Origin: Kiritimatiellia bacterium
GTDB taxonomy: Bacteria > Verrucomicrobiota > Kiritimatiellia > JAFGHX01
Direction of reading: 5' to 3'
NCBI GenBank assembly: GCA_016929905.1
Contig: JAFGHX010000132.1
Span: 1-35,955, forward strand
Length of the DNA stretch: 35,955 nucleotides
The translations under genes were made by a program, and so were the position numbers. Each line of letters opens with the position of its first letter. The stretch's first letter is position 1. The notes beneath the pieces are model-generated. The model was not told where the DNA came from, made no database searches, and saw only the letters and a list, made by a program, of their open reading frames with translations. Positions 18,001 to 24,071 of this stretch are shown one piece after another.

Positions 18001-18582
18001 CAGAAGGTTCAAGTCGTAGACGTGGAAAAGCAGGTGGTCAAGTGGCCGAAACCGCTGGCGGGCAAGGCGGGACTGGATTTCTCCTCGGACTCCACGCAAC
18101 TGTTATGCCTGGGCGAACAGCGGCCGCTGCAGATCGTCGACGTGGAAAGCCAGACGGTGCGTTCGCTCGATGTCAAGGCGTACAGCGCCGTCTTCATACC
18201 CGGCACGCTGCTCATCGCCGCCGCCGCCGCGGACTTCGACGGGAATATCGCGCTGCTCGACAGCCGGACGGGCGAACAGATTGACCGGTGGCGCACCGAT
18301 CTGCAGTGGCGCGACTTTTCCGTCGAACTGGCCGCCGACCCGCTCGGCCGTTTTCTCGCCGTGCTCTGCATCGGCCAGAACTGCCGGTTCCGCGTCTACA
18401 GCTTCGAGGGCGAGCGCCTCTTCTCCGCCGCCGACCGGGACGACAGGCCGCGGTTCGCGCTCTATGCGAAACAGGGCATTCGGGTCTCGAATAACGGGCG
18501 CATGCTGTTTGCGCAGGACACGCTGTACAGCGTCGAGCCGCCCCCGCCCAAGACGCCGGAGAGCCGCGCCCCCGCCAAGTAG
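15076..18582 (+). CDS. Transmembrane Hanks-type Ser/Thr protein kinase with propeller-like C-terminal region
   Basis: A 1168-aa protein. Residues ~9-285 are a complete eukaryotic-type kinase: glycine loop GEGGMG (16-21), catalytic Lys38 in VAIK, HRDVKPDN with Asp133, DLG with Asp151 and GTPYYCSPEQA. A membrane segment lies at ~328-350. Outside follow a basic/glutamine-rich coiled coil (~414-460), a helical region without recognised domain (~460-800), a Pro/Ala/Gly linker (~800-840) and a C-terminal region (~845-1150) with repeated strand patterns such as ARLALSPDARYAALAS, as in WD40/quinoprotein-like propellers. The kinase is therefore cytoplasmic and the propeller periplasmic, possibly the sensor. 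The ATG at 15076 is chosen because the kinase fold starts eight residues later; the Shine-Dalgarno is weak. It stands alone, with no phosphatase or obvious substrate next to it. Confidence 0.93.
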   Translation: MSDPVIPGYDILETIGEGGMGTVYRAHQVSLDRDVAIKILPKKLADDPAYVERFHIEAQAAAKIRHPSIVQVFDAGTCEDSYYFVMEYIDGETTKSRVQRKGRLTEENVLVIAEYVAMALDHAWEVGRIIHRDVKPDNILIDRDGSVKITDLGLAKFVGSARTTITMTPMAMGTPYYCSPEQARGLPDVDFRTDIYALGATMFHLITGSAPFEESTGVTAMARHITEQIPDPMDLNASVSDNFSWLLERMLAKDMYKRHDSWSEALRDIRLVKEGLPPEGPFLEEGESTIGRCARRNRPPKVRAQTRTVRAAASAGRASPPASRVFRLFLAFAGAFALLLLVTHLYMVQFIRAKGRAERRLSRALSEAWRMPESPHDVKGWSDARARIGTLRKDRQNRCISGPIDRAEAEFDRLLAAAVEQNRQKEEQARREQARREKQQQARETAARRRLDEADTLARADPEAYAVLLRRYRSIADDPEFKGTQAAVEAAKAAKRYEKLRKDARDAQNERKERLRARGQQWRLIERRMLGFVRLREYEDACYLILRTLRGWQREDEPDLELKSWQAAKDPIESALRRKDTAAARDLIAAQLSGWDYWEGLDLDQKLRDRIAINEARLKHVYGLFEMIEDNKSNLLGRRYVVADKPRALLAPLREDFQSPEELPPVEELVSFPYQAQVMGGAAWIAYVKRIRAGLVDVAWSVRLAEREGMTSQEFPLRGLPLACLVDMIHAADPENATRNLAVLHIAEGKHRPYIVYLGGLKKTYPGAEFFVDEARQAGEHVDELAAWLEDWAQLEKEDLSGAGAKTEPGGPEGQPPAEPQTATPAADGAPRGQAQAPRADTGLKIVKRDALAFSRISHGPLGRWLQNYPNKLVLFGPDYLVGIDMSQMTVYRFDRGRDRPWDTRIPMEPDSLWVASSVRPILLTHSLSKPGQQYLSVFSAVTGELLPPRVPGVPNCARLALSPDARYAALASGNQKVQVVDVEKQVVKWPKPLAGKAGLDFSSDSTQLLCLGEQRPLQIVDVESQTVRSLDVKAYSAVFIPGTLLIAAAAADFDGNIALLDSRTGEQIDRWRTDLQWRDFSVELAADPLGRFLAVLCIGQNCRFRVYSFEGERLFSAADRDDRPRFALYAKQGIRVSNNGRMLFAQDTLYSVEPPPPKTPESRAPAK

Positions 18583-18583
18583 A

Positions 18584-18599
18584 CACGGGAGGGCCCGTG
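18584..18599. terminator. Short hairpin between convergent genes
   Basis: CACGGG, a four-base loop and CCCGTG fill the 26-bp gap between the kinase stop and the stop of the zinc-ribbon membrane protein gene. It is symmetric and could act in both directions. There is no U-tract on either strand. Confidence 0.4.
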
Positions 18600-18608
18600 G
18601 CCGGCGCT

Positions 18609-19355
18609 TCACTTCAGCAGCGGGTTCACGTTCTTGACTTTCTCGCCCATGATCCAGGCGTCGACCTGCGCGCAGATGTTCGACCACATGCTGCCGAGGA
18701 AGAAGGCGAGGTCCTGCGCGAAGCCCAGCAGCAGGGCGCCGAGGATGGCGCGAAGGATGAAGATATCCGCCACGAACAGAATGTAGTACAGGGGATAGAA
18801 CGGGACGACGGTGCACAAGATGCCCTGGAACATCTCGTCCTTCCAGGCCAGCAGGATCCCGCTCACGTATATGATGGCAATGAAGATGAGGCCGGCCTGC
18901 CGGATCCGATACATAACGTGCTCGGGGATCGGAATGACATAGTCGGCAAACGAACCCAGCGTGGCGGGTGAGAGCTGCGGCAGGTACCGCACGTAGCAGA
19001 CAATGAAGGTCAGCAGCACGAACAGACCCCAGGCCGGCAGGGCAGACTTGCCCTTCTCCTTCTCATGGGCTCGCATCCGCACGGCTTTGGTGGGGTCGAA
19101 CTGCGGCTGGTGCTGACCGGAAGGCTGGGGCAAAGCCGAAACCACGGTCTTCAAGGGGGCGTCCGGCCGTTTCAGGTGATGCCGGGTATGCGTCTCGGGT
19201 GAGTCTTGGCTGGGCGCGGTCGGCATCATGCCCGCGCCGGCTGGCATGCGCAGGCGCTTGCCGCAGGCCGAGCAGGTCAGGCTCGACGCATCCACGTATT
19301 CGGATACCGTGATGCTCTTGCCGCACTCCTCGCACTTGATCGTGATGTCGGCCAA
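18609..19355 (-). CDS. Zinc-ribbon membrane protein of unknown function
   Basis: A 248-aa protein. The N-terminus has two CxxC pairs (CEEC near residue 8 and CSAC near residue 32) as in small zinc-ribbon domains. A Pro/Gln-rich linker (~40-85) follows, then a membrane domain with about three to four hydrophobic segments (roughly 105-215), two of them around GLIFIAIIYVSGILLAW and YYILFVADIFILRAILGALLLG. I do not recognise the membrane domain. The start is a TTG with GGGGAGG six bases upstream, and no better ATG. It is convergent with the Ser/Thr kinase gene and divergent from the second enzyme I gene, so it is probably monocistronic. Confidence 0.75.
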   Translation of the reverse strand: MADITIKCEECGKSITVSEYVDASSLTCSACGKRLRMPAGAGMMPTAPSQDSPETHTRHHLKRPDAPLKTVVSALPQPSGQHQPQFDPTKAVRMRAHEKEKGKSALPAWGLFVLLTFIVCYVRYLPQLSPATLGSFADYVIPIPEHVMYRIRQAGLIFIAIIYVSGILLAWKDEMFQGILCTVVPFYPLYYILFVADIFILRAILGALLLGFAQDLAFFLGSMWSNICAQVDAWIMGEKVKNVNPLLK

Positions 19356-19545
19356 GCTCAGCCTCCCCTTCCGCCCCGCCGACGGGCAAAGCCCCTGCGA
19401 GAAACCTGCCTCGAACGGCGTCGCCGCGTGCCGGCATCCCGTTCGAGCCCTTTCCCAAACGCGCAGATATTAACAGGCAACCGGTTTGTGATAAACTCTT
19501 TTTTTTCATGTCAAGCAAGGCGGTCTTGCTGTAGTCTATTGTGTT
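19356..19545. promoter_or_regulatory. Divergent upstream region of the zinc-ribbon gene and second enzyme I
   Basis: This 190-bp region separates two divergent genes. It contains an AT-richer patch with eight consecutive T (19499-19506) and a perfect 6-bp hairpin AGCAAG-GCGGT-CTTGCT (about 19514-19530) 15 bp before the enzyme I start. The hairpin could hide the weak ribosome binding site or serve as an operator. No promoter with two good boxes stands out. Confidence 0.4.
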
Positions 19546-21210
19546 ATGCCGAGAAAGCGGACATCCGAGATGGCGCTGAAGGGACTGGCGATCAGCGGAG
19601 GAATCGCGGTGGCGCGCGTCTGCCTGTTCAACGAAAGCCGGCACAGCTCGATTCCAATCTACACGGTGCAGAGCGCAGAGGTCGAGAAGGAGGTGGAGCG
19701 CTTCCGAAAGGCGCGGGAGACAGCCGCGCGGCAGCTCGACGCGGTGCGGGCGGACGTCGCGGCCCGGATCGGCGAGGCGGAGGCGGAAATCTTCGTGGCG
19801 CAGCGCATGATTCTGGAGGACCCCACGGTCGACGCCCAGATTCTGGACGCCATTCGCAAGCGACATGCGAACGCCGAGGCGGCGATCAACACGGTGCTGG
19901 ACGCGTTCGAGGCGCGCCTTCAGCGGATGGACAACGAGTACATCAAGGAACGTGCGTCGGACATCGGCGAAGTGCGAAGACGGCTGCTCGATATCCTGCA
20001 TCAGGTGGCGCCATCGCTGCAGTGCGGCGATGCGGACTACTGCCAGCGGGGCCGGAACCGCATTGTGATTGCGGAAGAACTGACGCCGAGCCTGACGCTC
20101 GGGCTGGACACCGAGCACACGATGGGGTTCGTGACCGAACGCGGCGGCGTGACGTCGCATGCGGCGATCCTGGCCCGCGCGCTCGGCATTCCGGCGGTGA
20201 GCGGGATCAAGGGGATACACAGCCTCCTCGCGTGCGGGACCGAAGTGCTGGTGAACGGGGACACGGGCGAGATCGTCATCTCGCCGTCGGACCGGACAGT
20301 GGCCCGCCTGCGGGCCGGCGCCAAGACGCGGATCCGGGCGCCGAAACCGGAACCGGCCTGTGCGGAACTGAGCGTGCTGGCGAACATCAGCCTGTCGGAG
20401 GAAACGGCGGAAGTCATCGAGATGCAGGCCGAAGGGATCGGCCTGTACCGGACGGAGTTCGAGTTCATGGCGGCCGAGCGCCTGCTGACGGAGGACGAGC
20501 AATTCGAGCGCTATGCGGCCGTGCTGCGGGCGATGGACGGCAAGCCGGTGTACGTGCGCCTGATGGACGTGGGCAGCGACAAGCCGTTGCCCGGCGTCGC
20601 GGTGGAAAACGAAGACAATCCGTCGCTCGGCTGGCGGGGCGCCCGGTTCCTGATCGGCCGGCCCGACCTGCTGGCGACGCAGGCCAGAGCGCTGGCCAGG
20701 GCGTCGGCGCACGGCGACCTCCGCGTGATGTACCCGATGATCACCGACCGGCGTCAGTTCGTGAAGCTGAAGGGCCTGTTCCGCGAGGCGGTCGCCGGCC
20801 TGCGCAAGGGCAGAATCCGGCACGGAGCGATGTTCGAAGTGCCCGCGGCCTGCCTGCAGGCGGCTGACATCCTCAAGTCGGCCGATTTCGCGAGCGTGGG
20901 CACCAACGACCTGATCCAGTACCTCTTCGCCGTGGACCGGAACAACGATCGGGTGGCTCACGACTACGACCCGGACCGGCCCGTATTCTGGGCGTTGCTG
21001 AAACAGATTGCGGACGCGGCCCGCGCCGCTGGACGGCCTCTGTCGGTATGCGGGGAGATGGCCGGCGACCCGCGGTACGTACGCAAGATCCGCGAGGCGG
21101 GAATCGACAGGGTGAGCGTGAGCCCGCGGTTGATTCCGGAAATCAGACGTGTCGCCCGCCGCCTCTGCGGCGGGCGCCCGCGCGCGCGCCGCGGCGGCGC
21201 GCGCGGCTAA
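19546..21210 (+). CDS. Second enzyme I-type PEP phosphotransferase (PtsP-like, no GAF domain)
   Basis: A 554-aa enzyme I paralogue. It has LAISGGIAVARV at the N-terminus, the active-site GGVTSHAAILAR with His205, LMDVGSDKPLP, NPSLGWRGARF, GTNDLIQYLFAVDRNNDRV and VCGEMAGDP. MFEVPAA and AVDRNN are nearer to PtsP than to sugar-type enzyme I, but the GAF domain of PtsP is missing. It presumably phosphorylates HPr or an NPr encoded elsewhere; no partner gene adjoins it. Start: MPRKRTSEM at 19546, or the second Met nine codons on; neither has a strong Shine-Dalgarno. The last ~17 residues are an Arg/Gly tail encoded by two palindromes and unlike the family, so the ancestral end was probably near residue 535. 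Confidence 0.9.
   Translation: MPRKRTSEMALKGLAISGGIAVARVCLFNESRHSSIPIYTVQSAEVEKEVERFRKARETAARQLDAVRADVAARIGEAEAEIFVAQRMILEDPTVDAQILDAIRKRHANAEAAINTVLDAFEARLQRMDNEYIKERASDIGEVRRRLLDILHQVAPSLQCGDADYCQRGRNRIVIAEELTPSLTLGLDTEHTMGFVTERGGVTSHAAILARALGIPAVSGIKGIHSLLACGTEVLVNGDTGEIVISPSDRTVARLRAGAKTRIRAPKPEPACAELSVLANISLSEETAEVIEMQAEGIGLYRTEFEFMAAERLLTEDEQFERYAAVLRAMDGKPVYVRLMDVGSDKPLPGVAVENEDNPSLGWRGARFLIGRPDLLATQARALARASAHGDLRVMYPMITDRRQFVKLKGLFREAVAGLRKGRIRHGAMFEVPAACLQAADILKSADFASVGTNDLIQYLFAVDRNNDRVAHDYDPDRPVFWALLKQIADAARAAGRPLSVCGEMAGDPRYVRKIREAGIDRVSVSPRLIPEIRRVARRLCGGRPRARRGGARG
21153..21205. repeat. Twin perfect palindromes inside the 3' end of the second enzyme I gene
   Basis: Hairpin 1 has a 10-bp stem, CGCCCGCCGC (21153-21162), with a four-base loop and its complement at 21167-21176. 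Hairpin 2 has a 10-bp stem, CGCGCGCGCC (21181-21190), with a five-base loop and its complement at 21196-21205. They end 3 bp before the stop and 12 bp before the Nqr cluster. They could act as a terminator-like or mRNA-stabilising element between the two transcription units. No U-tract follows. Confidence 0.75.
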
Positions 21211-21216
21211 CGGCCT

Positions 21217-22185
21217 ATGCATGCTACGCGGAAGCGAACGCCGATCCTGAGAAGGCAGCGCCCGATGCGCCGCGTTCTGCTGGCGCTCCTCCCCTGCGCG
21301 GGCGGGGCCGTCTACTTCTTCGGGTGGCGCTCGCTGGCGCTGGCGCTCGGCGCGTGCGCAATCGGGTTCCTCGTCGAATTCGCGTTCTGCCGCCGGCGCC
21401 GGGAGCCGGTCAGCGAAGCCGTCTTCGTGACCGGGCTGCTCTACACCCTGGCCCTGCCGCCGACGGTGCCCTGGCACGTGCTGCTCATCGGCATGGCGTT
21501 CGCCGTCATCTTCGCCAAGGAGGCGTTCGGCGGGTTCGGCCGCAATATCTTCAATCCGGCTCTGGCCGGGCGCTGCTTCGTGTACGTGTGTTTCCCGACC
21601 GCGCTGACGGCCACGTGGGCGCCGCCGGCCGCCGGCGGCGCCGGCGCGCTGGCGCAGTGGACGACGGCCGGGGCGGTAGACGCGGTCACCTCGGCGACGC
21701 CGCTGGCCCTGCTGAAGGCCGGGCAGGCGCCGGCGCCGCCGGTGCAGGACCTGCTCTTCGGCCGGATCGCGGGCAGCATGGGCGTGACCAGCGCCTTGCT
21801 CATCCTGATCGGCGGGCTCTATCTGCTGCTCAGCCGGACGGCCAGGTGGGGCACGGCGCTGAGCCTCGTGATCAGCTACGCGGCGCTGTGCGAGTTGCTG
21901 CACCGGCTCGGCGTTCGGCCCGTGCCCCCGGCGGCGGTCGCCGTGCTGGGCGGCGGGTTCCTGTTCGGCGCGCTGTTCATGGCGACGGACCCCGTCAGCT
22001 CGCCGTCCACCCGCGCCGGCCGGGTGATTTGCGGCATACTCATCGCGGTCTGCACGCTCGTCATTCGCAACTTCTCCGTCTTCAACGGCGGGCTCATGTT
22101 CGCGATCCTGCTCGGCAACATGTTCGGCCCCATCATCGATTATGCCGTCCTGCAGGCCAAGCGGCGGGGGGAGGTCCCCGCATGA
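21217..22185 (+). CDS. nqrB: NqrB/RnfD-family subunit of a Na+-translocating NADH:quinone reductase-type complex
   Basis: A 322-aa integral membrane protein with about eight to ten hydrophobic segments. SEAVFVTGLLYTLALPPTVPWHV, GKEAFGGFGRNIFNPALAGR-like sequence (here AKEAFGGFGRNIFNPALAGR) and VTSATPLALL are NqrB/RnfD blocks. Thr161 in SATPL is in the position of the covalently bound FMN; the usual motif is SGAT, so Gly is replaced by Ser and Ala arrangement differs slightly. It is shorter than typical NqrB (~410 aa) and closer to RnfD in length, but the downstream genes are Nqr-like. An alternative start at 21265 (306 aa) has GAGAAGG upstream and is at least as likely. Confidence 0.88.
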   Translation: MHATRKRTPILRRQRPMRRVLLALLPCAGGAVYFFGWRSLALALGACAIGFLVEFAFCRRRREPVSEAVFVTGLLYTLALPPTVPWHVLLIGMAFAVIFAKEAFGGFGRNIFNPALAGRCFVYVCFPTALTATWAPPAAGGAGALAQWTTAGAVDAVTSATPLALLKAGQAPAPPVQDLLFGRIAGSMGVTSALLILIGGLYLLLSRTARWGTALSLVISYAALCELLHRLGVRPVPPAAVAVLGGGFLFGALFMATDPVSSPSTRAGRVICGILIAVCTLVIRNFSVFNGGLMFAILLGNMFGPIIDYAVLQAKRRGEVPA

Positions 22186-22808
22186 AGAAGCGGCCCTGGT
22201 TTGCCGTGCTCTACATGTTCGTCCTGAGCGCATTCTTCAGTGCGATCGTGATCGGCCTCGCGCGCGCGACCCGCCCGCGGGTCACGGCCAACGAGCGTAT
22301 CGCGTTCGAGCGCGCCGTGCTGGAGGCACTCCCGCTCGCGTTGCCGCCGGGCATGCCGCCGGCCCGGGTCCACGCGCTGTTCAACGCGCAGATCGCGCCG
22401 CCCGACCCGACGAGTGCGGGCGCCTACCGCCTCATGGCGGACGGAACGGTGGCGGCCTACGCGCTGCCGCTGGAGGGACAAGGGTTCTGGGCGCCGATCC
22501 GGGGCGTCGCAGGCGTCGCCGCCGACCGCACACGGCTGACCGGGTTGGCGTTCTTCGAGCAGAACGAGACGCCCGGGCTGGGTGCCGAGATTGCCGAACC
22601 GCGGTTCCGCGCACAATTCGAGAACAAGCCCTTTTCCGCACGGGGTCATCCGTTCACCTTCAGGCGGTCCGGCGAGCCGGTGGCCGAGCACGAGGTCCAC
22701 GCGATCACGGGTGCCACGCAGACCAGCCGCCGGCTGGAACGTATGCTGAACGAGCAACTGCGCGCATGGCTCGATGCCATGGCGACAAACGCCCCTCCCC
22801 GCTCATGA
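22182..22808 (+). CDS. nqrC: NqrC/RnfG-family FMN-binding subunit
   Basis: A 208-aa protein with one N-terminal membrane segment (~6-28) and a periplasmic FMN-binding domain. GFWAPIRGVAGVA, FFEQNETPGLGAEI and the C-terminal ITGATQTSRRLERML are family motifs. Thr179 of TGAT is the expected site of phosphoester-linked FMN, attached by ApbE, which is not in this window. It starts within the nqrB stop (ATGA) behind a strong GGGGGGAGG, so it is translationally coupled. Confidence 0.92.
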   Translation: MKKRPWFAVLYMFVLSAFFSAIVIGLARATRPRVTANERIAFERAVLEALPLALPPGMPPARVHALFNAQIAPPDPTSAGAYRLMADGTVAAYALPLEGQGFWAPIRGVAGVAADRTRLTGLAFFEQNETPGLGAEIAEPRFRAQFENKPFSARGHPFTFRRSGEPVAEHEVHAITGATQTSRRLERMLNEQLRAWLDAMATNAPPRS

Positions 22809-23425
22809 GCCGAAAGCCGACAACCCAGACGGTGCTCGACGCGCTGTGGCGCGACAACCCGGTCTTCCGGCAGATACTCGGCATCTGCAGCGCGCTCGCC
22901 GTCACGAACCTGGTGCTCAACACCCTGGTCATGTGCGCGGCGCTCACCTTCACCACCGCGCTGAGCGCCTGCACCGTCTCGCTGCTGCGGCGCTGGACGC
23001 CCGACAGAATCCGGATGATGGTGCAGACGCTGGTCATCGCGTTCTATGTCATCCTCATCGACATCTGGCTCAAGGCGTTCTGGCCCGAAATGGGCCGCGC
23101 GCTCGGCCCCTTTGTCGGCCTCATCATCACCAACTGCATCGTCATGGGCCGCTGCGAGGCGTTCGCAAAAGCGAATCCGCCCGGCCTGGCGTGCCTCGAC
23201 GGCCTGTTCAGCGGGCTGGGCTATTCCTTTGTGCTGCTCTCGATAGCGGTCGTGCGCGAGCTGCTCGGCATGGGGACGCTGCTCGGCGTGCCCATCCCCT
23301 ATTTCTCGGGCGCGTGGGACAAGTGGATCATCATGGTGATGCCGCCTGGCGCGTTCTTCACGCTCGCCTGCGTCGTGTGGTTCTTCCGCTCGATCCGGCC
23401 GGAGAAGGAGGACAGCGGGGCATGA
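22805..23425 (+). CDS. nqrD: NqrD/RnfE-family membrane subunit
   Basis: A 206-aa membrane protein with about six transmembrane helices. NPVFRQILGICSALAVTN and the ITNCIVMGRCEAFA block are diagnostic of NqrD/RnfE. The Cys in LGICSALA and in the NCIVMGRCEA loop fit the conserved cysteines that, in Nqr structures, bind an iron-sulfur centre shared by NqrD and NqrE. It overlaps nqrC by ATGA. Confidence 0.93.
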   Translation: MSRKPTTQTVLDALWRDNPVFRQILGICSALAVTNLVLNTLVMCAALTFTTALSACTVSLLRRWTPDRIRMMVQTLVIAFYVILIDIWLKAFWPEMGRALGPFVGLIITNCIVMGRCEAFAKANPPGLACLDGLFSGLGYSFVLLSIAVVRELLGMGTLLGVPIPYFSGAWDKWIIMVMPPGAFFTLACVVWFFRSIRPEKEDSGA

Positions 23426-24027
23426 CGATTGCATTGGAAATCTGGCATGCGCTTGTGGTCTGTTTCGCCGCCGTGTTCACGGGCAACATTCTGCTCACCA
23501 CCTTTCTGGGCATGTGCCCGTTTCTCGCCGTCTCTCGCGAGGTCAAGACGGCGACGGGGCTCGGCCTGGCCGTCGTCTTCGTGATGACCTGCACCACCGT
23601 GTTGAACTGGCTGCTCTACCGCTTCGTCCTCGTCCCGCTCGAACTGCAATTCATGCGGTTCATCGTCTTCATCATCGTCATCGCCGCGTTCGTTCAGCTC
23701 GTGGAAATGCTCCTGGACCGGTACTCCCCGCTTCTGTACCAGAAGCTGGGCATCTTCCTGCCGCTGATCACCGTCAACTGCGCCATACTCGGCGCGTCCC
23801 TGTTCATGATCATTCGCCGGTATACGTTCGCCGAGACGATCGGGTACGGGTTCGGCAGCGGCGTGGGATGGCTGCTCGCCATCCTCGCGATGGCCGGCAT
23901 CCGCCGGAAACTGGCGGCCGACCGCATTCCCGCCGGCCTGCAGGGCCCGGGCATTGCCCTGATCATCGCCGGGTTGATGGCCCTGGCCTTCATGGGCTTT
24001 ACCGGCGTACTGCAGGGCGGCCGGTGA
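23422..24027 (+). CDS. nqrE: NqrE/RnfA-family membrane subunit
   Basis: A 201-aa membrane protein with about six helices, topologically inverted relative to NqrD in the family. NILLTTFLGMCPFLAVS, a GLGLAVVFV helix and LITVNCAILGASLF match NqrE/RnfA, including the two conserved cysteines facing those of NqrD. The start overlaps the nqrD stop by ATGA. A 44-bp spacer with a short heptamer repeat separates it from nqrF. Confidence 0.93.
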   Translation: MTIALEIWHALVVCFAAVFTGNILLTTFLGMCPFLAVSREVKTATGLGLAVVFVMTCTTVLNWLLYRFVLVPLELQFMRFIVFIIVIAAFVQLVEMLLDRYSPLLYQKLGIFLPLITVNCAILGASLFMIIRRYTFAETIGYGFGSGVGWLLAILAMAGIRRKLAADRIPAGLQGPGIALIIAGLMALAFMGFTGVLQGGR

Positions 24028-24034
24028 GGCGTTG

Positions 24035-24055
24035 TTCGTCGTTCGTGATTCGTTA
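24035..24055. repeat. 7-bp tandem repeat between nqrE and nqrF
   Basis: Three consecutive heptamers, TTCGTCG, TTCGTGA and TTCGTTA, occupy half of the 44-bp spacer between nqrE and nqrF, the only gap in an otherwise overlapping operon. It ends about 17 bp before the nqrF start and may be a slipped-strand expansion. Confidence 0.5.
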
Positions 24056-24071
24056 TGGGTTAGGCGTGTCG

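Noticed and set aside
19499..19530. Rho-independent terminator before the second enzyme I gene
   Set aside because: The T-run precedes the hairpin on the plus strand and appears as A-run after it on the minus strand, so it cannot act as a U-tract terminator in either direction.
21217..24027. Annotation as a complete Rnf complex (RnfABCDGE)
   Set aside because: RnfB and RnfC are absent, and the last gene is a clear NqrF with 2Fe-2S, FAD and NADH domains. The NqrD and NqrE motifs also fit Nqr better.
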